The notes beneath the pieces were generated by a model. It made no database searches. It was not told where the DNA came from and saw only the letters and a program-made list of their open reading frames with translations. 64,000 bases of DNA from Toxorhynchites rutilus septentrionalis. Its lineage: Eukaryota; Arthropoda; Insecta; Diptera; Culicidae. Location: positions 293,842,089 through 293,906,088 of the forward strand of contig NC_073746.1 of assembly GCF_029784135.1 (NCBI RefSeq), given 5' to 3'. Of the stretch, positions 37,342-46,165 are shown piece by piece (the stretch's first letter is position 1; each line of letters begins with the position of its first letter). The position numbers and the translations under genes are program-made.

Positions 37342-38467
37342 TGACGTAGAACTACGTCTTTCAGGAAGGTTGCCAAACCAGAAAAAAGGTCACGTTTTTA
37401 TGAACGTTATATATATAAAGTTATCGTTAATAACTATTTTCATTGTGAACGAATTCTCATGATTTGCATATCAATCAAATCGGAAATTCTCTAAGATTTG
37501 TTTGATATGCTATACATTACAATTCGCTAATCTCTAAACGGTTTAAAATCATGAAAACTGGAAGAGTTTCCTTTTTCCCATATATTTGTTCTGCCGATTT
37601 GTTTGCTAACCCTACACGTATTTCAAATGCTTATATCTCGAATATTTCTTAATAGATCGGAAAGATGTTTGCATCAATTGACAGGGAATATCTCTCCGCG
37701 TCTATCATAATTAATAAAATATTATTTTTCATGAGATGAACAATTGAATAATTGTAAAATGTCAAGCGTTATCTAAACGCCCGAACTGCCAAGTTTTGAT
37801 TGGATCGATTTACCGTTTTTCGCAACACAGACTTCAAAATCGATTTGCCTGTGGAAATCCGCTTTGCAAATAGACATGCAGGTTGGGGGTATTTTTGTTC
37901 CCACTGAGCTGTGTTTCCCTAAAACGGACATCAAAATTAATGTGCCTAGGGGAATCCGCTTTGAAGATACATGCAAGTCGGAGGTATTTTTTGGTGTTGA
38001 GTACTTTTGTACTCACTTGTCGTTATGCAGACCGGAATATGTTTCCCTTAAACGTATTTTTACAAAGAGTAGCCTGTGAAAATCGTCATTTCAGTTACTA
38101 GAGGTGAATGGACTTGCGCGGTTCGAAAGCTACGTAAACATGAGATGTGCAATAATTTCAGAGGGAGATGTAAATTACAATGATCGTTTGGCAATTCTTC
38201 CGTTCACATATTTTGGTAGTCCTAGGCATCATATCAAACGTAAATATCAAAGGATCATCAAATGGTCGGTGTTAAGTCAGAGGGGACCAAGTCGCAAAAT
38301 TTAAAATTTTGAGTTATTGATTACATTTGGTTAATTATCTTACATTACATTGGTGAGTTTTTTTTTCTTTATTTCATCCTTACATAACACAGGAGGCATC
38401 TCGTCTAGTCGTCGCCACAGAGGGCGGTTTTCATCATTTCTCATTCCACCTCGGCATCTTTTATCTG

Positions 38468-38540
38468 ATACGCATCACCCTACGACTGTTTACCAAACTT
38501 CTGTCATCATCACTCGGTAAACACTGGTGGAGTGAACAAA
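38468..38540. repeat. 73 bp direct repeat, left copy
   Basis: Nearly identical to 42231-42303 (3 differences by eye), starting ATACGCATCACCCTACGACT and ending GTGGAGTGAACAAA. The two copies immediately flank the H2A-bearing element. Too long for a normal target duplication. Confidence 0.8.
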
Positions 38541-38719
38541 AAGACGGGTGGGTAATGTCGGGGACATAACCGGAGTGACGTAGGACTATACAAAGGGGAC
38601 AGCTTTTGTTAAATATATATTTTAAATATATTGTTTTATTTTCTTCTCCTACGTGAATACCTACCTATCTACCTGAAAAATGGATTAGTTTACTGTTTAC
38701 TCTTTATGAATATGTTGTT

Positions 38720-38735
38720 GGTTCTAAAAAGAACC
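38720..38735 (-). terminator. Histone-type 3' stem-loop, copy 1
   Basis: GGTTCTTTTTAGAACC on the minus strand: six-pair stem with TTTT loop, one base from the histone consensus loop TTTC. An AAAGAG purine motif follows within 20 bases, like a histone downstream element. Confidence 0.65.
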
Positions 38736-39177
38736 TTTGGTGTTGTGTTTTTGTTATCACTCGATATTCCCACCTTGTTCGGTTAAACCTTCCTGTTTAG
38801 CTATTGCGTTTGCCACTCGCCACAGCTTTCACAGTTGGAAAATTTCTTCCCATCCAGCTTGTGACATGTTGTTCAGTGAATTACATTTAATGCGACGTGC
38901 CGGAGAAACACTTTGCCACTCACTGAAACTAAGCTGCTCTGTTCTTGATGCGGGTTTTCTGATTGTCGTGAGCAGCTATGTAAGTCAACTCAAGCACTCC
39001 GACGGCCGAAACTCTATAATCGCTGTTAGGTATACTAGTGCTCCGGCACCAATCCGTTCGGCCTAGTTACCCTTGCGGTGCAATCAGTGAATGCGACCAA
39101 CAGGGAACTGGAGACCTGCACGGTTCGAGTGAGACTTTGCCTTTCCCTTAACTTGTCCTCCTTTGTTACGTCCACGA
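38736..39177 (-). pseudogene. Histone H2A pseudogene, copy 1
   Basis: Minus-strand translation from 39177 gives [20 protein letters not shown] then [10 protein letters not shown], a stop, LHRKGN, a stop, and AERIGAGALVYLTAIIEF, which follows canonical H2A from residue 2 to about 58 with few changes. After a frameshift VLELTYIAAHDNQKTRI matches the H2A alpha-3 region. Beyond this the C-terminal part is scrambled by an inserted ~150 bp, and a TEQGG relic of the IAQGG tail precedes a stem-loop at 38720-38735. The start codon is lost: the expected ATG lies within CATCG near 39177. H2A packages DNA as part of the nucleosome core; this copy cannot encode it. A TATA box stands about 70 bp upstream. 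Confidence 0.85.
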
Positions 39178-39246
39178 TGCCGATGACGTACAACCACACG
39201 GGTATACGGTTTGAAAGAAAATAAGATATTTTTTTGGGGTCCGCGT

Positions 39247-39256
39247 GTTTTATACT
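39247..39256 (-). promoter_or_regulatory. TATA box of H2A pseudogene copy 1
   Basis: AGTATAAAAC on the minus strand, about 70 bp upstream of the H2A-like coding start. The same box with identical neighbours (CCGCTAGAGTATAAAACACG) stands before copies 2 and 4, so it was copied with them. Confidence 0.6.
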
Positions 39257-39418
39257 CTAGCGGTACACATTCACAGGATAGAGACAGACAAATCGGCAGA
39301 CTCAGCCAGAGGGGCGAGTCCAACGAGACGAACGAATGAGCGTTAAAAGGGAGCGATGGCAAAAAAATACATTCATTACGATTTGTTCGCTCGTTGGATT
39401 CACATGCAGGCTAAAAAG

Positions 39419-39434
39419 GGTCCTTTTCAGGATC
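39419..39434 (+). terminator. Histone-type 3' stem-loop on the plus strand
   Basis: GGTCCTTTTCAGGATC, followed by ACAAAATT and CTAAAGAG. It matches the GGYYCTTTTCAGRRCC consensus with one G.T pair. No histone coding sequence reads into it from the left; only the H2A promoter of copy 1 lies there, suggesting that a divergent partner gene was deleted. Confidence 0.65.
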
Positions 39435-40008
39435 ACAAAATTATCTTCAATCTAAAGAGTTTATTGTTTTGTTATCACTCGATATCCCAATCTTGTTCGG
39501 CTAAACCTTTCTGTTTAGCGATTGCGTTTGCCACTCGCCACAGATTTCACAGTTGGGAAATTTCTTCCTATCCAGCTTGTGACATATTGTACAGTAAATT
39601 ACATTCAATGGCACGTCGCATTACCACCACTCAGTGTCGGATTGGAGGTAATTTTAACCTGTAATTGAACATTTGCGATGACAGTGATACAGTGTCAACT
39701 TTCAATGTGGGGTCATAATTTGGACCCCGAACTCTATGTTTACAAAAATTTCCAACTAAATATGTCGCATTACAGGTCCGTCCAATTAGCTAAATGTCGA
39801 GATAAGTGTAAATTACTGTACTTTCAATCTAGAAGCAATTTAAGAATTGGTGAAAATCAATAAGCTCAGAACAACTGCCAAATTCACATATTCATCATAT
39901 CCTGGCAAACAAATTATGAAAAAATCAATTTGTGTTTTATTATTATTTTGGATATGTTTTAGAAAGCATTGAACTGCATTTCCTAAACTCTTTTTTGGAA
40001 GGTTTATT

Positions 40009-40024
40009 GGCCCTGAAAAGCGCC
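40009..40024 (-). terminator. Histone-type 3' stem-loop, copy 2
   Basis: GGCGCTTTTCAGGGCC on the minus strand; the loop TTTC is exact and the stem has one mismatch. Followed by CAATAAACC and a purine-rich AAAAAAGAG. Confidence 0.7.
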
Positions 40025-40400
40025 TTGTTTTATGGAATGGTTCCAATTTAGAAAACTTAGTACTCGTGGTTTTGAAAAAAACCATTTCGAACGCCCTCGA
40101 TGCCGCAGAACAAGGCGGCATCGAGGGCGTTCGAAATGGCCACTCGCCACTCGCTGCAACTGCCTGTTGTCTTGATGTCCACCAAACCGAATGTGTTCTG
40201 TTCCGAATGCGGGTTTTCTTATCGTCGCGAGCAGCTTTACCAGCCAACTCGATCACTTCGGCGGCCGAAACTATATAACGCCGGCTAGGTGGACTGGTGC
40301 ACTGGTACTAACGCGCTCGGCCTATCTACCCTTGCTGAGCAATTGGCGGATACACCTACGGAACCTTTCCCTTAACTTGTCCTCCTTTGTTACGTCCACG
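40025..40400 (-). pseudogene. Histone H2A pseudogene, copy 2
   Basis: From 40400 the minus strand reads [12 protein letters not shown], then an internal deletion, then ARTSAPVHLAGVI and IELAGKAARDDKKTRI, matching the H2A region AERVGAGAPVYLAAV...ELAGNAARDNKKTRI. The C-terminal half is replaced by unrelated sequence and by a perfect palindrome at 40082-40139. A TATA box lies at 40471-40480 and a stem-loop at 40009-40024. Closest to copies 3 and 5 in its core and to copy 1 in its promoter, so it may be a recombinant between the two types. Confidence 0.8.
40082..40139. repeat. Perfect 25 bp inverted repeat, 8 nt loop
   Basis: Arms 40082-40106 and 40115-40139 are exact reverse complements (left arm starts CCATTTCGAACGCCCTCGAT), with the loop AGAACAAG. 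Sister copies at 41321 and 57541 have only the left arm, running on into CTTGTTCTGGATTTGCC. The right arm and loop are therefore a local fold-back copy that replaced about 80 bp. Confidence 0.9.
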
Positions 40401-40470
40401 ATGCCGATGCCGTACAACCACACGGGTTTACGGTTTGAAAGAAAATAAGATATTTTTTTAGGGTCCGCGT

Positions 40471-40480
40471 GTTTTATACT
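40471..40480 (-). promoter_or_regulatory. TATA box of H2A pseudogene copy 2
   Basis: AGTATAAAAC on the minus strand, same spacing and neighbours as in copy 1. Confidence 0.6.
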
Positions 40481-40638
40481 CTAGCGGTACACACTCACAG
40501 GATAGAGACAAATCGGCAGACTCAGCCAGAGGGGCGAGTCCAACGAGACGAACGAATGAGCGTTAAAAGGGAGCGATGGCAAAAAAATACATTCATTACG
40601 ATTTGTTCGCTCGTTGCATTCACATGCAGGCTAAAAAG

Positions 40639-40654
40639 GGTCCTTTTCAGGATC
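40639..40654 (+). terminator. Histone-type 3' stem-loop on the plus strand
   Basis: GGTCCTTTTCAGGATC followed by ACAAAATT, identical to 39419-39434 in its sequence and setting just upstream of an H2A promoter. Confidence 0.65.
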
Positions 40655-41248
40655 ACAAAATTATCTTCAATCTAAAGAGTTTATTGTTTTGTTGTCACTC
40701 GATATCCCCATCTTGTTCGGCTAAACCTTCCTGTTTAGCGATTTGTTGCCACTCGCCACAGCTTTCACAGTTGGAAAATTTCTTCCCATCCAGCTTTGTG
40801 ACATGTTGTACAGTAAATTACATTCAATGCGACGTGCCGAAGCGCCACTCAGTGTCGCATTGGAGGCGATTTTAACCTATAATTGAACATTTGCGATGAC
40901 AGTGGTACAGTGTCGACTTTCAATGTGGGGTCATAATTTGGATCTCTATGTTTACAAAAATATCCAACTAAATAAGTCGCATTACATGCCCGTCCAATTA
41001 GCTAAATGTCGAACTAATTGTAAATTACTGTACTTTCAATCTGGAAACAATTTAAGAATTGGTGAAAATTGAATAATCAGGAAAGTCCCCAACTATCAAT
41101 AAGCTCAGAACAACTGCCAAATTCACATACTCATCAGATCCTGGCAAACAAATTATGAAAAAATCAATTTGTGTTTTATTATTATTTTGGATAATGTTTT
41201 AGAAAGCATTGAACTGTATTTCCTAAACTCTTTTTTGGAAGGTTTAAT

Positions 41249-41264
41249 GGCCCTGAAAAGCGCC
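41249..41264 (-). terminator. Histone-type 3' stem-loop, copy 3
   Basis: GGCGCTTTTCAGGGCC on the minus strand, identical to the loop of copy 2. Confidence 0.7.
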
Positions 41265-41707
41265 TTGTTTTATGGAATGGTTCCAATTTAGAAAACTTAG
41301 TACTCGTGGTTTTGAAAAAAACCATTTCGAACGCCCTCGATCCCGCCTTGTTCTGGATTTGCCACCAATAGAGTTTGTATAAAGAACAAACTTTTTTCTT
41401 CTGCTACCTGATGCCATTTTGCGATTGCGTTTGCCACTCGCCACTCGCTGCAACTGCCTGTTGTCTTGATGTCCACCGAACCGAATGTGTTCGGTTCCGA
41501 ATGCGGGTTTTCTTATCGTCGCGAGCAGCTTTGCCAGCTAACTCGATCACTTCGGCGGCCGAAACTATATAACGCCGGCTAGGTGGACTGGTGCACTGGT
41601 ACTAACGCGCTCGGCCTAGCTACCCTTGCGGGGAACTCCAGATCAACACGGTTCGAGCGGGATTTTGCCTTTCCCTCCACTTTTCCTCCTTTACCATGTC
41701 CAGACAT
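41265..41707 (-). pseudogene. Histone H2A pseudogene, copy 3, start codon kept
   Basis: ATG at 41707-41705 opens MSGHGKGGKVEGKAKSRSNR, an almost exact H2A N-terminus with Arg4 replaced by His. About 30 bp encoding VGRIHRLL are then deleted and the frame shifts; RKG, AERVSTSAPVHLAGVI and IELAGKAARDDKKTRI follow in other frames with stops. A degenerate EQGG tail relic lies just upstream of the stem-loop at 41249-41264. The 5' flank (AACCAACCCAAACAGCT before the ATG) differs from copies 1, 2 and 4 and is shared with copy 5, so two H2A promoter types are present. Confidence 0.85.
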
Positions 41708-42230
41708 AGCTGTTTGGGTTGGTTTGTTGATGTGTTGTGATGCGAACCGATGTGGTGTATGGTTTGAATGAGAATGATCGTAACGGCAGCGGAGCGGGGA
41801 TTTTTAAGCTGACTGGCTGGCTCGAGAATTACGCATGTGTGAGACTGCGACCAATGTTTCGTTCATTTTTTTTCTTTTTCCTTTCCAATCGTGCATCATT
41901 CTATTTCGCTGCTGCTCTGGTTGCCCGTTTTGGTCGGTACGATTTGAGGAGCACATAATGGACCAATTAAAAATGGGCACATAGTGCATTTTGACAATGC
42001 TTGATATTTCACAATTATTCAATTATTTATCTCAAGAAAAATTAAATGTTATTCGTTATGATAGATGCGTAGATATATTTCCTATCAATTGATGCAAAAA
42101 CCTTTACGATCTATTGAGAAATGCTCGAGTTATAAGCGTTCCAAATCTTGCATTTTTTCCTACTTGTTCAGTGCCTAGATTTCCATTTCATCCCCTATAT
42201 CTTCCGGTTAGACGTAGTCCTACGTCAATA

Positions 42231-42303
42231 ATACGCATCACCCTACGACTGTTTACCATACTTCTGTCATCATCACTCGGTAAATACTGGTGGAGTGAAC
42301 AAA
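42231..42303. repeat. 73 bp direct repeat, right copy
   Basis: Partner of 38468-38540. It is followed within 25 bases by a histone-type stem-loop on the plus strand (42328-42343), so it may be the degenerate 3' end of a histone gene; its GGTAAATACTGG stretch is at most weakly like the end of H2B. Confidence 0.75.
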
Positions 42304-42327
42304 CAATACCCTACAACCAAACAAAAC

Positions 42328-42343
42328 GTTCCTTTTCAGGGCC
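42328..42343 (+). terminator. Histone-type 3' stem-loop on the plus strand, outside block I
   Basis: GTTCCTTTTCAGGGCC, with exact TTTC loop and one mismatch plus one G.T pair in the stem, followed by ATCAAAG. It belongs to the 4.37 kb outer transposon and not the inner H2A element, implying that the outer element also held histone sequence. Confidence 0.5.
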
Positions 42344-42811
42344 ATCAAAGCGTTATCATAGAGTTTCACGAATTTTTCAAACATATCCAAAATCAACAGA
42401 TAGCCTAACAGAATCCTGCGTCAACTATGCAGTCGTGTCTCGGACACAACTCTCCTGTGCCTTTTTTTACAATTATCATACGTCAAAGTTTGCCAGAGAG
42501 TAGTTAACGTTTCTGAGAACAATATTGAACGAAAAAATTAAATGCTTTGTAAATTGCAGAGCACTGAACTTCATGTTCGTTTTTCTCAAAATCATAAAAA
42601 TGTCACATAGTCCGGTCTGACTTAACACCGACCAAATTTACATGTAACAAAGAATATGTTAATTTTCAAAAAATTCGATGCTTTCTAAAATAATATTCGA
42701 AGTGGCAAACAAGTGGATTGCATAATATAATTGCGTAGTTCTACGTTGAAAATATGCGATCGTGTCCACGATTGTGTCCAGATACCACCCCTTACAATTT
42801 TTGTAGAAAAC

Positions 42812-43011
42812 TAACTGACCCTACAATCTTCGTCTCGCCCAAAATGATTCATTGTTATAAATACTTTCAAACATTCACGTTTTCTTACTAAGCGAACGTC
42901 CATGGGTTCAATCGCAGAACTGTTCATTGATTAATGTTGACCCTTTACAAATTCCTTTTACCATAAATTCCCTAGTACTTCTACCAAAACTCGTCATTAT
43001 AATATCAAATC
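42812..43011 (-). mobile_element. Helitron-like repeat, left piece
   Basis: Matches 63745-63957: AACTGACCCTACAATCTTCG (CTGACCCGGCAAACTTCG in other copies), ATAAATACTTTC, CCATGGGTTCAATCG and AAAACTCGTCATTATAATAT. Interrupted at 43011 by the element 43016-44217; the continuation is at 44222. Confidence 0.6.
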
Positions 43012-43015
43012 TTTT

Positions 43016-44217
43016 TGACGTGGGGCTACGTCAACCGGAGTATATGGGGGGTAAAATGGAAACCTAAACACAGAACATGCAGGAAAAAATGAAAGATTCC
43101 AAATGCTTATAACTCGAACATTTCTTACTGGATCGGAAAGATGTTTGCATCAATTGATACGGAATATTTCTACGCTTCTATCGCAATCAATAAAATGTTA
43201 TTTTTCATTAGATAAACAATTAAATAACTGTGAAATGTCAACCGTCAACCAATCTAAACGCCCTAACTGCCTCGTTTTGATTGGCACGATTTAGGGTTTC
43301 CCAAACACAGACTTCAAAATCAATGTACATGTGGGAATCCGCTTAGCAAATATACATGCAAGTAGGGGTATTTTTGTTCCAACGGAACTTTCCCTAACAC
43401 GGACTTCAAAATCAATGTGCCTGGGGGAATCCACTTTGCAAATAAATGAAAGTCGGGAGTATTTTTGTTCCGACTGAAATTTGTTTCCCTAACACAGACT
43501 TCAAATCCATGGAGCGTGCGGAAATTGGCATTGCAAATACATGCAAGCCGGGTGCATTTTTATTCCGATAAAAATGTGTTTCCCTAACACAGACTTCGAA
43601 TCCATGAGGCGTGGGGAAATTGGTATTGCAAATACATGCAAGTCGGCAGCATTTTTGTTCCGACTGAAATGTGTTTCCCCAACACAAACTTCAGAACCAA
43701 GGTGTCTGGGAAAATTGGCATTGCAAATTCATTGCGACTGAAATGTGTTTCTCTAACACAGACTCCAAATCCAAGGAGCGTGGGGAAATTGACATTGCAA
43801 ATACATGCAATTTGATGGCATTTTTATTCCGGTTGAAATGTGTTTACCTATTACAGACTTCTAAACGAAGGTGTCTGGGGAACTCGGAATTGCAAATACA
43901 TGCAAATCGGAGGCATTTTTGTTCCGACTGAAATGTGTTCGTCTAACAAAGACTTCAAAACAAAGATGTCATCATACCAAAAGTAAATGGACTGTCAATC
44001 AATTTACTTGTAACGAAGAACATAATCTATCCAAATGCATGAATTGACCTCACATGGCATTATACAACTTTTTACTCACAAAGCAAATATATTGAATTCA
44101 ATTGAATTCGGAAATTGTTTCATTCAATCAAAAATTAAATCAATACAAACAAATGATTGCTAAGCTAAGTTAGTCCCACGTCAACCTTGCGGTTATATCA
44201 TAGATATAACCCACCCA
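43016..44217 (+). mobile_element. TGACGTAG-family member with both ends and TTTT duplication
   Basis: Begins TGACGTGGGGCTACGTC and ends with GTCCCACGTCAACC, the hairpin GGTTATATC-ATA-GATATAACC and CACCCA. TTTT flanks both sides (43012-43015 and 44218-44221). Removing it makes 42812-43011 and 44222 onward collinear with the uninterrupted Helitron-like repeat at 63745-64000. This defines the family's true boundaries: 1202 bp here. The middle is a ~94 bp tandem array. No open frame longer than about 90 codons. Confidence 0.75.
43288..43965 (+). repeat. Tandem array, ~94 bp period, eight units
   Basis: Units start with TTTCCCTAACACAGACTTC at about 43288, 43388, 43485, 43579, 43674, 43748, 43843 and 43940. 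Each continues with GGGGAAATTGGCATTGCAAA, TACATGCAAGTCGG and TTTTTGTTCCGACTGAAATG. One unit is short (74 bp). Two to three units occur in 37342, 49930 and 59309 members and in the flanks at 54820, 58495 and 61710, so the array expands within the family. Confidence 0.85.
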
Positions 44218-44221
44218 TTTT

Positions 44222-44560
44222 AATACCCTATTTTCGTTCAAGATTGTTCAATCATTTGCAAATAACATGTTTCTCCGTTACATGGATTACATAATAAAAT
44301 GATGACATCTGAAATCGGACGATTTCTTTCTCGAGTTTTACCCTCTCCCCTTTGCTTGATTAGTTATCGAGTAATGCAGAAATTTGTGTTTCATTTTTTA
44401 TGGCAGCCCCCCTTAAAGAGGGGGAGGAAAATCGTATCAAAATTAAAACATTTCCGGACCCCTAGAACCTCAGCATGCCAAACTTGATTCCTTTCGCTTG
44501 TTTAGTTCTCGAGTTGTGCAGAAATTTGTGTTTCATTTGTATGATTAATGCCCTGATGAT
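44222..44560 (-). mobile_element. Helitron-like repeat, right piece
   Basis: Continues the repeat broken at 43011 (TTCGTTCAAGATTGTTCAAT as at 63968) and runs into the GAGTAATGCAGAAATTTGTG and ATGGCAGCCCC units also seen at 22050-22745. The copy fades after about 44560. Confidence 0.55.
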
Positions 44561-44739
44561 ATAACTAAAGGGTTACTCTAAACTTTAGAGTCTAAAGAAT
44601 CAATTGTGATATTAATTTTATAGCTATATCAAAGTGTCCGAAATATAAAGCTGTCCGAAATATGATTCAGAACGGTTCTACTGTCAGCGTCATTAAGAAC
44701 ATTTTTTTTTTGCTCGGGATTTTTGATATGGATAATTCT

Positions 44740-45075
44740 CTTGGTTAAAGATAATGGGTGAAATTTTGTGGTGTAAACAAAATTTCCTGTGCCACACGGT
44801 TGAAAATGCTGCAGAATACATTTGGTGACTCAACTGTGTCGAAAATACGGATGTATGAAAGGTATAAGGCACTCAGAGACGATCGACAAAAGATGAACGA
44901 TTTGCGAAGTCAAGAACGACCATCACCCTCTTCAACTGATGATAACATCGACAAAATAAAAGGAAATCGTCATTGAAGTTTGAAAGTAAATTAAATATCT
45001 CTCACGAGATCGTTCGTCTTACTTTGGTTGATGTTTTGGGCATGAGAAAAGTCGCAAAAAAAATTTTTTTTCAAA
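44740..45075 (+). pseudogene. Mariner transposase N-terminal fragment
   Basis: The plus-strand frame from 44758 reads KMLQNTFGDSTVSKIRMYER, YKALRDDRQKMND and ERPSPSSTDDNIDKIK, the N-terminal helix-turn-helix region of mariner (SETMAR-like) transposases, where ML...FG...MS..RVYEWYK..K.GR is usual. A stop and frameshift follow; EIVIE and VLGMRKVAKK relics continue to about 45060. The catalytic part is absent. Confidence 0.7.
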
Positions 45076-46085
45076 AACATTTATCGCTTTCATGTGGTTG
45101 AAGACATGCTTGAACGATCAAATCGGACAATCCAAAGCATAGTGATGTAACCCGAGACGATCGGGTCTGAAGGAATGGGGGAGTGTTTAGTGAACGGCTT
45201 AAGCGCCACTCCCGGAGGAAACCGTTCACCACGGTTTCTGTGCCCAGCTTGAGACTCTGCCAAAGGGCAGGTTTTATCTTTGTACCCCCAAACACCGAGA
45301 AGTTCCAGGTTTGACCGTCCCAGGCACGTTGGGAAACCAAAAATTGCTGTGGTAATTGTTGCTCGCAACAATCGACCTCAGATCGATAAAGTAGGACCCA
45401 CTTTTGCCTGTGTTATCATCACAGGTAAAATCTCAAACAATGCACGGTTTTCCCATCACGTTTGGGAAACCAGAACCAACAAAAATCTCCAAAAAAGACC
45501 AATGGGGGAAACAAGGCTCGAAAATCGTGATGCCTTCACAAACCAGTTCCAGGAACAATAAATCTCCCACAGAACAACAAAGAACTTCAACTAAATTTCC
45601 AGCTTCTAAAACAAAAATGCATATATTTGGAAGTAATTCAACATTTCATATTTACAATTCTCTATTTCCTATTTTATCAATCAACTTCTTCATTTCCCTT
45701 TTTCTCCATTTATCCCCTCTTTCCCTAAACTTCACTACACTATCCTTCGATTGGCTCTTAATCCTTTCTAAACTTCTCTATTAATTCATCATCTCTCAAG
45801 TAATTTCACCTAATCAATCGTGCTTTTGTCCCGTGCTCATTTCCATCTATTTTCTCTTTCACCCAACAGTATTCGTCTCACTCCACACACTTTCATTCAT
45901 TTGTGTTATTGGGGTGGGTGGTTGTTATTTGTGTGCGTATCATAAACCATTTAATATTCATGCAGATGAAACATAACATCGCTGCCGACCTAGGATTTCG
46001 GTATCTCACTTCAATTCAATTCAACACGTACGTGGTAGGTAAATTCACTCGTTGTATTTGATCATATATAATTTCGTCAAATTTG
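45076..46085. other. Unassigned sequence
   Basis: A GC-richer part (45140-45320) holds AACGGCTTAAGCGCCACTCC and GAAACCGTTCACCACGG, suggesting a decayed retroelement, but no domain is recognisable. The plus frame 45404-45784 (126 codons) is low-complexity and hydrophobic at its end and is not supported as a gene. Confidence 0.35.
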
Positions 46086-46165
46086 GGATTCGAACCGGGT
46101 AACCTTATCATCATGGGGGCCAATGATCCCGGTCGATCAACTCACTCGGCTACGATCGCTACTCT
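46086..46165 (-). ncRNA. tRNA-like Pol III promoter (probable SINE head)
   Basis: On the minus strand TAGCCGAGTGAG near 46154-46143 matches an A box and GGTTCGAATCC at 46096-46086 matches a B box at normal spacing. The rest does not fold into a good cloverleaf by eye (no matching acceptor stem), so a tRNA-derived SINE is likelier than a tRNA gene. Its tail and target duplication were not found. Confidence 0.5.

Larger units (their letters stand above)
38543..42227 (-). mobile_element. H2A-bearing TGACGTAG-family element, block I
   Basis: The right end reads GACGTAGTCCTACGTCA (42211-42227) and the adjoining ~230 bp (41995-42227) match the terminal part of other family members (ATCAATTGATGCAAAAACC, CTCGAGTTATAAGCGTTCC and similar). 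The left end, GACGGGTGGGTAATGTCGGG, is equivalent to the hairpin end of other members (GGGTTATATC...GATATAACC). Between them lie three units derived from histone H2A genes on the minus strand. The same arrangement, with fewer units, is at 56066-58444, in an unrelated flank. This makes it a mobile unit and not a broken local histone cluster. Confidence 0.65.
38264..42633. mobile_element. 4.37 kb transposon with 18 bp TIRs and AAAT duplication
   Basis: Both ends read GGTCGGTGTTAAGTCAGA inward (perfect over 18 bp, then similar GGAC). AAAT flanks both sides (38260-38263 and 42634-42637). The related element at 49930-51029 has a single AAAT at 50886-50889 at the equivalent point, i.e. a pre-insertion-like site. 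A 4 bp duplication excludes typical hAT and Tc1/mariner; the superfamily is not assigned. No transposase is recognised. Nearly all of its interior is a second nested element carrying H2A pseudogenes. Confidence 0.8.
37342..42795 (+). mobile_element. TGACGTAG-family member (M4), interrupted by nested elements
   Basis: The left end at 37342 reads TGACGTAGAACTACGTC and the right part near 42732-42795 reads TTGCGTAGTTCTACGTTGA followed by GATACCACCCCTTAC. The pieces 37342-38263 and 42634-42795 are collinear with the related element at 49930-51029. The 4.37 kb between them is a nested insertion. The left piece holds two to three units of the ~94 bp module found in 43016-44217 (TTTCCCTAAAACGGACATCA and similar). 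No coding content of its own. Confidence 0.7.

Noticed and set aside
38460..38540. Coding H2B C-terminus on the plus strand
   Set aside because: Only a few residues could align near GKY and there is no upstream H2B sequence; kept only as a weak idea for the 73 bp repeat.
39520..39640. CxxC zinc-finger-like peptide (NCEICGEW) on the minus strand
   Set aside because: Only one pair of cysteines, the frame is short, and copies at 40790 and 56350 break it differently.
39084..40256. Functional H2A gene
   Set aside because: All five copies have stops, frameshifts or deletions, and three lack a start codon.
43288..43965. CRISPR-like periodic array
   Set aside because: The whole unit repeats, with no constant repeats separated by unique spacers, and the genome is eukaryotic.
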